This document shows positions 1 through 5,340 of a stretch of DNA of 5,340 nt, piece by piece. Source of the DNA: Neisseriales bacterium (lineage in GTDB: Bacteria; Pseudomonadota; Gammaproteobacteria; Burkholderiales; UBA11063); the NCBI GenBank assembly GCA_008017145.1, contig SSGY01000082.1, positions 1-5,340 on the forward strand, given 5' to 3'. The position numbers were made by a program, and so were the translations under genes. The notes beneath the pieces are model-generated. The model searched no databases and was not told the DNA's origin. It saw only the letters and a list, made by a program, of their open reading frames with translations. The stretch's first letter is position 1. Every line of letters begins with the position of its first letter.

Positions 1-2
1 AT

Positions 3-950
3 GGAATACATTACCGCGAAGACATTCGTGAAGCTTATCTAAATAAAATCGTGGGTGATATAAAGTTAGAGCGCAGACTTTCGATAGTAGTTGATGCAGG
101 AAACGGCGTTGCAGGAAAAATTGCTCCATTACTTTATCGCAGAATGGGGTGTAAAGTTTTAGGATTATTTTGTGAAGTAAATGGAAATTTCCCTAATCAC
201 CACCCAGATCCTTCCAAGCCAGAAAACCTAAAGGATTTGGTTGAGGCATTGCAAACTACCGATGCTGAAATCGGTCTTGCATTTGATGGCGACGGTGATC
301 GTTTAGGTGTTGTTACCAAAGAAGGCAATATCATTTACCCTGATCGACAAATGATGCTTTACGCCGCTGACATCTTAAGTAAAAACCCACGGGCTAAAAT
401 AATTTATGATGTAAAATCTTCTAGATTACTTGGTAAATGGATCAAAGAGCAAAATGGTGAAGCTATTATGTGTCGCACTGGACATTCATATATAAAAGCT
501 AAAATCAAAGAAACTGGTGCATTACTTGCTGGTGAAATGTCGGGACATATCTTCTTTAATGATAGGTGGTATGGCAGTGATGATGGAGTATATGCAGGTG
601 CTAGATTATTGGAAATTTTAGCACAGGTTGATAATCCGTCTGAGCTGTTAAATGCTCTACCAAATGCGGTTTCAACGCCAGAAATTAATATCGAAGTTGA
701 TAGCGAAGGTGAACAACATCGCATAATTGAGAAATTACAAAAAAGTGCGAAATTTGAAGGTAGCAAAGAAATTATTACCATCGATGGATTGCGCGTTGAA
801 TATATCGATGGATTTGGTCTAGTACGTGCATCTAATACAACCCCAGTGTTGGTATTACGTTTTGAAGCAGAAACCAATAGTGCCTTAAAGCGAATTCAAG
901 ACCAGTTCCGTAATATTTTAAGCAAATACGTTAAGAAAGTTGAGTTTTGA
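3..950 (+). CDS. Phosphomannomutase/phosphoglucomutase (AlgC/ManB type), C-terminal part, 5' end outside window
   Basis: This cytoplasmic alpha-D-phosphohexomutase interconverts the 6- and 1-phosphates of mannose or glucose, feeding GDP-mannose and UDP-glucose synthesis for surface polysaccharides. The frame is open from base 3, beginning GIHYREDI, so the gene starts upstream; the GTG at 51 is internal because coding similarity continues before it. 315 codons remain, against about 460 residues in AlgC. Visible motifs are the metal-binding loop DGDGDR (285-302), a segment RTGHS (474-488), the sugar-recognition loop GEMSGH (531-548) and the phosphate-binding loop RASNTTP (825-845) in domain 4. 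The domain 1 catalytic phosphoserine lies outside the window. The match to AlgC as I remember it is close through to the C-terminus. One small difference is Arg instead of Lys before TGHS. The mannose or glucose preference cannot be told from sequence. The gene ends with TGA at 948-950, 55 bases before the next gene, and I see no terminator. Confidence 0.93.
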   Translation, partial: GIHYREDIREAYLNKIVGDIKLERRLSIVVDAGNGVAGKIAPLLYRRMGCKVLGLFCEVNGNFPNHHPDPSKPENLKDLVEALQTTDAEIGLAFDGDGDRLGVVTKEGNIIYPDRQMMLYAADILSKNPRAKIIYDVKSSRLLGKWIKEQNGEAIMCRTGHSYIKAKIKETGALLAGEMSGHIFFNDRWYGSDDGVYAGARLLEILAQVDNPSELLNALPNAVSTPEINIEVDSEGEQHRIIEKLQKSAKFEGSKEIITIDGLRVEYIDGFGLVRASNTTPVLVLRFEAETNSALKRIQDQFRNILSKYVKKVEF

Positions 951-969
951 TTTTGAATTATTCTTTTTA

Positions 970-998
970 TGACACAGTTAGTTTTAACCAAGGTGTCA
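970..998 (+). repeat. Imperfect inverted repeat covering the ribosome binding site of the M50 protease gene
   Basis: TGACAC (970-975) pairs with GTGTCA (993-998). Inside it, GTTA (977-980) pairs with TAAC (985-988) around a four-base loop. The two stems are separated by an unpaired A on the left and CAAG on the right. The structure contains AAGGTG, the likely Shine-Dalgarno sequence of the gene starting at 1006. No run of T follows it, so it is not a typical intrinsic terminator. It could be a weak translational hairpin, a protein-binding palindrome, or chance. Confidence 0.35.
990..995 (+). promoter_or_regulatory. Ribosome binding site for the M50 protease gene
   Basis: AAGGTG lies 10 bases before the ATG at 1006. 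It is the only purine-rich Shine-Dalgarno-like stretch nearby, and it supports 1006 as the start. Part of it falls in the right arm of the inverted repeat at 970-998. Confidence 0.5.
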
Positions 999-1005
999 CT
1001 TATTC

Positions 1006-1665
1006 ATGAATAACTTATCCATAGTTCAAACTGTAGCGGTATATATCATACCGCTAATTTTTGCCATTACCCTTCATGAAGCAGCGCATGCATTCGTTGC
1101 GCACAAATATGGAGATAATACCGCGAAACTACTTGGGCGGTTATCATTAAACCCAATGCATCATATTGACCCATTTGGTACAGTAGTATTTCCTTTGATT
1201 AGTATAGTTTTGGGAGCCATGTCAGGCGGAGCAGGATTTATTTTTGGCTGGGCTAAACCTGTACCAATAAATTTTTCAAAACTAAAAAGCCCTAAAAAAG
1301 ACTTACTCTGGATCGCATTGGCGGGTCCCTTATCTAATTTAGCAATGGCTCTGATTTGGGGGTTATTACTCAAAGGAACTTTATATCTAGATAATTACTT
1401 TGGAGTCCCATTGAGCCTAATGGCACAGGCAGGAATTAGCATCAACGTCAGCCTATTAATCTTAAATTTACTACCGATCCTCCCTTTGGATGGTGGGCGA
1501 ATATTATTTTCATTGCTCCCTGTAAAACAAGCACAGCAATATGCGCAAACTGAGCGCTATGGGATGTGGATTTTAATTGCTTTATTACTACTTGGTGGGT
1601 TAAACTATATTATGCAGCCACTTTATAGTTTACTGGTTGGTGGCATATTTACTCTATTGCGTTAA
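1006..1665 (+). CDS. Site-2 protease family (peptidase M50) integral membrane zinc metalloprotease
   Basis: This is a polytopic inner-membrane protease of 219 residues. Family members cut substrates within or near the membrane; the substrate here is unknown. The zinc-binding HEAAH motif is at residues 24-28 (1075-1089), inside the first hydrophobic segment (about 8-32). The second M50 signature, NLLPILPLDGGR, is at residues 154-165, with Asp162 as the expected third zinc ligand. Between them lie GRLSLNP (44-50), GWAKPVP (81-87) and AGPLSN (106-111), all typical of the short M50B group. Further hydrophobic stretches lie at about 58-82, 100-126 and 185-212. There is no PDZ domain, so it is not an RseP-type protease. 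The ATG start has AAGGTG 10 bases upstream and directly precedes the first membrane segment. The stop is six bases before the trpS-like gene. As I recall, this M50-trpS order is common in betaproteobacteria. Confidence 0.93.
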   Translation: MNNLSIVQTVAVYIIPLIFAITLHEAAHAFVAHKYGDNTAKLLGRLSLNPMHHIDPFGTVVFPLISIVLGAMSGGAGFIFGWAKPVPINFSKLKSPKKDLLWIALAGPLSNLAMALIWGLLLKGTLYLDNYFGVPLSLMAQAGISINVSLLILNLLPILPLDGGRILFSLLPVKQAQQYAQTERYGMWILIALLLLGGLNYIMQPLYSLLVGGIFTLLR

Positions 1666-1671
1666 GCTAAA

Positions 1672-2877
1672 ATGAACATACACTCCAAAAATTTACTCGC
1701 AGCAATGCGCCCCAATAGTCCACTTCATCTAGGCCATTATTTTGGTGCTTTACAGCATTGGAAAAAAATTCAATATGAATATGACTGTCTCTTTATGGTC
1801 GCTGATGTACATAGTTTAGTCCAAAATTTTAATGATACTGAAAAAATTTCTAGCTACGTTAATGAAATGGTTATTAACTGGCTTGCTGCAGGAATAGATC
1901 CATCTCAAGCAACAATTTTTATTCAATCAAAAATTCCGGAACAGTATGAGTTAACGACTCTATTGGGTGCAATTACACCATTGAGTTGGCTAGAGCGCGT
2001 ACCTAGTTATAAAGAATTAATAGATGAATTAGAGCATACTGATTTAAATACTTATGGCTTTTTGGGTGCTTCGCTGACTCAAAGTGCTGACATCTTAATG
2101 TATAACGTTCGTCATGTACTCGCACAAGAGGAACAAATTGCCAACTTAGAATTAGCTCGCGAAATTGCACGTCGGTTTAACCATCTATTTGGACGTGAAG
2201 ACGGTTTTGAGCATAAGGCTCAAGAGTCAATCAAAAAACTTGGGCATAAGAAAGCTGAATTGTACGAAAGCCTACTCTTAAAGTATCAGCAAGAAGGTGA
2301 TGATGAGGCATTGGAACGCGCTCGCTTTATGCTACACGATGCATTAAACCTATCACATGGAGATCGGGAAAGATTATTTGCATTTTTGGAAAACAAAGGC
2401 AAAGTATTTTTGAATGAGCCACAATTAATGCCAAGTCCAGCAGTTAAAATACTGGGATTAGACGGACAACAAATGAACTATCGGGCAAATAACACGATTA
2501 ATTTACGTGACACACCTGAACTTGTGGCTAATAAAATTCGCTCCATGACGACTGATCCTGCGCGCATTCGTAAAACTGACCGCGGAAACCCTGAATCTTG
2601 CCCAGTATGGACACTTCACCAAATATATAGCAGTGAAGATGTCAAATCGTGGGTCGAGCTGGGTTGCCTTTCTGCAGGAATTGGTTGTTTGGATTGCAAA
2701 GCACCATTAATTGATGCAATTAACTTGCAACAATCTGAATTAATAGAAAATGCAGCTCCATACTTAGATGAACCAAATTTGGTAAAACGAATTATTACCG
2801 ATGGATGTTTACGTGCGCGTGATATTGCCAGTGATAATTTAAAACAAATTAAACTTGCTATGAATATAGATTATTAG
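1672..2877 (+). CDS. trpS: Tryptophanyl-tRNA synthetase family protein with altered KMSKS loop and tryptophan pocket
   Basis: TrpRS is a class I, cytoplasmic dimeric enzyme that charges tRNA-Trp with tryptophan using ATP. The 401-residue length matches the long betaproteobacterial type, with an extra helical segment at about residues 172-250. The class I signature HLGH is at residues 19-22, but the usual preceding Thr-Gly is Asn15-Ser16. The segment normally reading LMAAD is TQSAD (136-140): the Asp is kept, and the tryptophan-contacting Met is Gln137. The usual VGEDQ is AQEEQ (151-155). The KMSKS loop is QMNYR (267-271), so both lysines are gone. The C-terminal part is well conserved and carries Cys310, 332, 339 and 342, a C-x21-C-x6-C-x2-C pattern like the Fe-S cluster site of some TrpRSs. 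There is no frameshift or internal stop. The ATG at 1672 lies six bases after the previous stop, has no clear Shine-Dalgarno, and is probably translationally coupled. The family call is firm; normal TrpRS activity is uncertain. Confidence 0.88.
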   Translation: MNIHSKNLLAAMRPNSPLHLGHYFGALQHWKKIQYEYDCLFMVADVHSLVQNFNDTEKISSYVNEMVINWLAAGIDPSQATIFIQSKIPEQYELTTLLGAITPLSWLERVPSYKELIDELEHTDLNTYGFLGASLTQSADILMYNVRHVLAQEEQIANLELAREIARRFNHLFGREDGFEHKAQESIKKLGHKKAELYESLLLKYQQEGDDEALERARFMLHDALNLSHGDRERLFAFLENKGKVFLNEPQLMPSPAVKILGLDGQQMNYRANNTINLRDTPELVANKIRSMTTDPARIRKTDRGNPESCPVWTLHQIYSSEDVKSWVELGCLSAGIGCLDCKAPLIDAINLQQSELIENAAPYLDEPNLVKRIITDGCLRARDIASDNLKQIKLAMNIDY

Positions 2878-2880
2878 GAA
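2876..2880 (+). promoter_or_regulatory. Ribosome binding site for map, overlapping the trpS-like stop codon
   Basis: AGGAA overlaps the TAG stop (2875-2877) of the preceding gene and ends four bases before the ATG at 2885. Ribosomes ending the upstream gene would sit on it, which suggests coupled translation and supports the chosen start. Confidence 0.55.
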
Positions 2881-2884
2881 AAAT

Positions 2885-3691
2885 ATGTCAATTATTATAA
2901 AAACTCAAGCTCAAATTGATTTAATGCGCATCTCTTGTAAACTAGCAGCAGAGGTTCTTGATTATATCGAACCTTATGTAAAACCTGGTATAACTACACT
3001 TGAGCTGGATAAACTCTGTCATGATTACATTGTTAATGTACAAAATGCATATCCATCACCGTTAAACTATCAACCTAATCCAAAAGGACCAGCTTATCCT
3101 AATTCAATTTGCACTTCAGTGAATGCAGAGATCTGCCACGGAATCCCGAATGATAAGCCATTAAAAAATGGTGATATTGTCAATCTAGATATTACAGTTT
3201 ACAAAAATGGTGTTCATGGTGATACCTCACGTACATACCTAGTTGGCGATAAAGTCACACCACAGGCAAAACGTTTGGTACAAATTACATATGAATGTAT
3301 GTGGCTTGGAATTAAGCAAGTTAAACCCGGTAATTTTCTTGGTGATATCGGGCATGCTATCCAAACTCATGCAGAAAAAAATGCATACAGTGTAGTTCAA
3401 GAGTTTTGTGGACACGGCATTGGTGAAGGATTTCACGAAGATCCTCAAGTACTTCATTATGGTAAAGCTAAAACAGGTCCGCAATTACAAGCAGGTATGA
3501 TTTTCACGATTGAACCAATGATCAATCAAGGAAAACGAGCTGTAAGGTTTTCGAGTAATGGTTGGACTGCATTAACCAAAGATCGTAGTCTTTCAGCACA
3601 GTTTGAACATACTATTTTAGTTACTCCTGATGGTTATGAGGTACTAACAGTTTCGCCAAATATGCCAGCTATCCCTGATTTTATGAAATAA
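2885..3691 (+). CDS. map: Type I methionine aminopeptidase
   Basis: This cytoplasmic metalloenzyme removes the initiator methionine from nascent proteins when the second residue is small. The 268-residue length is that of the single-domain bacterial type Ia enzyme, with no zinc-finger N-terminal extension. All expected active-site residues are present: His85 in CHGIP, the metal ligands Asp102 (NLDIT) and Asp113 (GDTSRT), His177 in GHGIGEGFH, the second histidine of that motif, His184, Glu210 in TIEPM, and Glu241 in AQFEH. By family knowledge these correspond to the five dinuclear-metal ligands and two catalytic histidines of E. coli MAP. The segment KDRSLSAQFEHT near the C-terminus is a hallmark of the family. 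The gene starts seven bases after the trpS-like stop and is followed after five bases by nadC. Nothing suggests loss of function. Confidence 0.97.
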   Translation: MSIIIKTQAQIDLMRISCKLAAEVLDYIEPYVKPGITTLELDKLCHDYIVNVQNAYPSPLNYQPNPKGPAYPNSICTSVNAEICHGIPNDKPLKNGDIVNLDITVYKNGVHGDTSRTYLVGDKVTPQAKRLVQITYECMWLGIKQVKPGNFLGDIGHAIQTHAEKNAYSVVQEFCGHGIGEGFHEDPQVLHYGKAKTGPQLQAGMIFTIEPMINQGKRAVRFSSNGWTALTKDRSLSAQFEHTILVTPDGYEVLTVSPNMPAIPDFMK

Positions 3692-3696
3692 TTCTG

Positions 3697-4551
3697 ATGA
3701 CTGTAATTAATTATCACCCAAGTAAGGTGCAAATTGCAGCGGACGTTTCCCGCTCATTACAAGAAGATTTGAGAGGTGCTACTGACTGGACAGCATCGCT
3801 TATCCCTGAAGATAAATTATCAAGTGCAATAATCACGACCAATCAAGAAATGATTGTCTGTGGCCTGCATTGGGTTGAACATTCTTTCTTATTATGTGAT
3901 GAAAACTGTCAATTTGAATGGTTCGTCGAAGAAGGTCAACATATTACTGCGGGGACACAATTAGTTAAAATAGCTGGTAACTCACGTGCTATGCTAACCG
4001 CTGAGCGTACTGCGCTAAATTTTCTGCAAACACTTTCAGCTACCGCTACCACCACACATAAATTTGTTACCCAAGCTGCAAATCCCAATGTAAAAATTAT
4101 GGATACACGAAAAACCATACCTGGGTTGCGCCTAGCGCAAAAATACGCGGTCACCGTTGGTGGTGGAGTCAATCAACGAATTGGTCTTTTTGATGGTGTC
4201 TTAATCAAAGAAAATCATATTATAGCTCATGGTGGAATCACCCAGGTTTTACAATATGCACTTGAACAAACACCAAAGCAAATTCCTATTCAAATCGAGG
4301 TTGAAAGTTTCGCAGAGTTAAAAGAAGCTGTAGCTGCTGGTGCCAATTTATTATTGTTGGACAATATGACTATGGCAGAAATTTTGCAGTGCGTAGATTA
4401 CAGTAAGCCTTACCAAGTTGAACTTGAGATTTCCGGAAATGTAAATTTGGATAATATCCACACTTATGCACAAAGTGGAGTCCATCGAATCTCTATCGGA
4501 GCATTAACCAAAAATATTCAGGCAATTGATTTATCAATGCGTTTTATTTAA
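3697..4551 (+). CDS. nadC: Quinolinate phosphoribosyltransferase (nicotinate-nucleotide pyrophosphorylase, carboxylating)
   Basis: NadC converts quinolinate and PRPP to nicotinate mononucleotide, CO2 and pyrophosphate, joining de novo quinolinate synthesis to the common NAD pathway. The 284-residue length is normal. The N-terminal sandwich domain carries EDLRGATDWT at 23-32. The substrate-binding AERTALN follows, with Arg104, then the barrel motifs DTRKT (136-140), GGGVNQR (155-161), LIKENH (169-174), IEVES (200-204) and LLLDN (219-223). Arg138, Lys139, Arg161 and Lys171 correspond to the known quinolinate/PRPP-binding residues. Gln160 stands where many NadC proteins have His in NHR. The C-terminal SGNVNLDNI and RISIGALT segments complete the barrel's phosphate-binding end. 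The ATG lies five bases after the map stop without a clear Shine-Dalgarno; I chose it because the protein begins at the usual position. nadA and nadB are not in the window. Confidence 0.96.
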   Translation: MTVINYHPSKVQIAADVSRSLQEDLRGATDWTASLIPEDKLSSAIITTNQEMIVCGLHWVEHSFLLCDENCQFEWFVEEGQHITAGTQLVKIAGNSRAMLTAERTALNFLQTLSATATTTHKFVTQAANPNVKIMDTRKTIPGLRLAQKYAVTVGGGVNQRIGLFDGVLIKENHIIAHGGITQVLQYALEQTPKQIPIQIEVESFAELKEAVAAGANLLLLDNMTMAEILQCVDYSKPYQVELEISGNVNLDNIHTYAQSGVHRISIGALTKNIQAIDLSMRFI

Positions 4552-4576
4552 CCACTCTTTTATACTGTTTACAATT

Positions 4577-5340
4577 ATGTTAAATTACATCAACTTAAGT
4601 CAGCGCCTCATTGATGCTGACTATGCGGTGCGTGGGCGCATCGTAATCCGTGCACAAGAACTTGAAAAACAAGGTAAAAAAATTACTTATTGTAATATTG
4701 GAAACCCACATGCTTTTGCACAAAAACCAATGACTTATGTCCGTGAGGTTTTAAGTTTGCTAGAGTTTCCAAACTTACTTAAGCAAGATATTACCTCTTT
4801 ATTTCATTCTGACTCAATTGAGCGCGCTAAATCAATCCTTAAAGCACTTCCTGAAGGGGTTGGAGCATATTCTGCCAGCGCTGGAGTTGAATTTGCTCGG
4901 GTCGCAGTTGCTGAATTTATTAGCAAGCGTGATAATATACCAGCAGATTCTGAGCGGATTATCTTAACTGATGGCGCGAGTAAAGCAGCACAATCAGTAA
5001 TTACAGCGATTATCAAAAATCCAACTGATGGTTTAATGTTACCAGTACCACAATATCCAATGTATAGCGCTACTCTAACTCTTGTAGGTGGACAAAGTAT
5101 TGGTTATTATTTAGATGAAGCCAACCACTGGCAGCTCAACGAAGAAAGCCTACTTGATAGTTACAATACCGCGAAAATGAATAAGCTTAATCCGGTTGCA
5201 ATCACGGTAATTAACCCGGGTAACCCAACTGGTGCAGTTCTGTCATATGATAATATCAAAATGATTATTAATTTTGCCCGTAAACATAATTTATCAATTT
5301 TAGCGGATGAGGTGTATCAGGAAAATATCTATAGTAAAAC
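4577..5340 (+). CDS. Class I PLP-dependent aminotransferase, alanine aminotransferase (GPT)-like, 3' end outside window
   Basis: The frame opens at ATG 4577 and is still open at the right edge, giving 254 codons plus two bases. The protein begins MLNYINLSQRLIDADYAVRG and continues RAQELEKQGKKITYCNIGNP, then GVGAYSASAGVE, ILTDGASKA (129-137), PVPQYPMYSA (156-165), YYLDE, INPGNPTG (212-219) and ILADEVYQENIY. This order is typical of alanine aminotransferases of the eukaryotic GPT/AlaAT subfamily, which transfer the amino group between alanine and 2-oxoglutarate with pyridoxal phosphate. Asp244 of ADEVYQ is the expected residue contacting the PLP pyridine nitrogen, and Asn216 lies in the cofactor-binding loop. 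The PLP-linked lysine would be past the window end, so activity cannot be judged. The gene begins 25 bases after nadC, without a clear Shine-Dalgarno, and probably belongs to the same operon. Substrate specificity is inferred from family resemblance. Confidence 0.88.
   Translation, partial: MLNYINLSQRLIDADYAVRGRIVIRAQELEKQGKKITYCNIGNPHAFAQKPMTYVREVLSLLEFPNLLKQDITSLFHSDSIERAKSILKALPEGVGAYSASAGVEFARVAVAEFISKRDNIPADSERIILTDGASKAAQSVITAIIKNPTDGLMLPVPQYPMYSATLTLVGGQSIGYYLDEANHWQLNEESLLDSYNTAKMNKLNPVAITVINPGNPTGAVLSYDNIKMIINFARKHNLSILADEVYQENIYSK

Noticed and set aside
51..53. GTG at 51 as the start of the first gene
   Set aside because: The same frame is open to the window edge and its residues before 51 fit the interior of an AlgC-type protein; the catalytic domain would be missing from a protein starting here.
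404..877. Open antisense frame of 157 codons opposite the phosphohexomutase gene
   Set aside because: The plus strand carries a clearly conserved AlgC-type protein here; the minus-strand translation has no recognisable domain.
951..1000. Promoter or terminator between the phosphohexomutase and the M50 protease
   Set aside because: TTGAAT at 953-958 has no matching -10 at the proper distance, and the inverted repeat lacks a following T-run.
1672..2877. trpS-like gene as a decaying pseudogene
   Set aside because: The frame is complete and of normal length, with conserved HLGH, four cysteines and C-terminus; the changes cluster in the active site instead of being spread at random.
3239..3484. 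Cysteine- and phenylalanine-rich minus-strand frame opposite map
   Set aside because: It lies entirely within the catalytic region of map and resembles no family.
4561..4566. TATACT as a -10 promoter element before the aminotransferase
   Set aside because: No acceptable -35 at 16-18 bases (the best TTGATT is 29 bases away), and the start would leave almost no leader.
4804..5016. Minus-strand frame opposite the aminotransferase
   Set aside because: The opposite strand encodes conserved GPT-type motifs; the antisense product looks like low-complexity shadow sequence.

Overview
The window is an AT-rich piece of bacterial chromosome. It is packed with plus-strand housekeeping genes and has almost no non-coding DNA; the longest gap is 55 bases. 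I see no RNA gene, mobile element or CRISPR array. Two features point to a proteobacterium, most likely an AT-rich betaproteobacterium: the long (about 400-residue) tryptophanyl-tRNA synthetase with an inserted helical segment, placed directly after an M50 site-2-type protease, and the AlgC-type phosphomannomutase/phosphoglucomutase. This placement rests on remembered protein similarity and gene order, not on a search.

Layout: (1) 3-950, the C-terminal two thirds of an AlgC/ManB-type phosphohexomutase, cut by the left edge. (2) A 55-base gap holding an imperfect inverted repeat that overlaps the next ribosome binding site. (3) 1006-1665, a small polytopic M50 zinc metalloprotease. (4) 1672-2877, a TrpRS-family protein (trpS-like). 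(5) 2885-3691, type I methionine aminopeptidase (map). (6) 3697-4551, quinolinate phosphoribosyltransferase (nadC). (7) 4577-5340, the N-terminal part of a class I aminotransferase of the alanine aminotransferase (GPT) type, cut by the right edge. Genes 3 to 7 are separated by only 5 to 25 bases and look like one transcription unit. Several of them lack a clear Shine-Dalgarno sequence, which suggests translational coupling.

The genes cover sugar-phosphate interconversion for envelope polysaccharide, membrane proteolysis, tRNA charging, N-terminal methionine removal, NAD synthesis and alanine/glutamate transamination. They share no single pathway, so this reads as a housekeeping cluster and not a dedicated system.

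The most unusual item is the trpS-like gene. Its reading frame is intact, its length is normal, and the HxGH signature and the four-cysteine Fe-S motif are kept. However, the KMSKS loop reads QMNYR, and several residues of the tryptophan/ATP pocket (the usual LMAAD and VGEDQ segments) are replaced. It may be a TrpRS with unusual catalysis or inhibitor sensitivity, or a TrpRS-derived protein that no longer charges tRNA-Trp. The second notable item is the aminotransferase, which resembles eukaryotic alanine aminotransferases more than the usual bacterial AlaA type.
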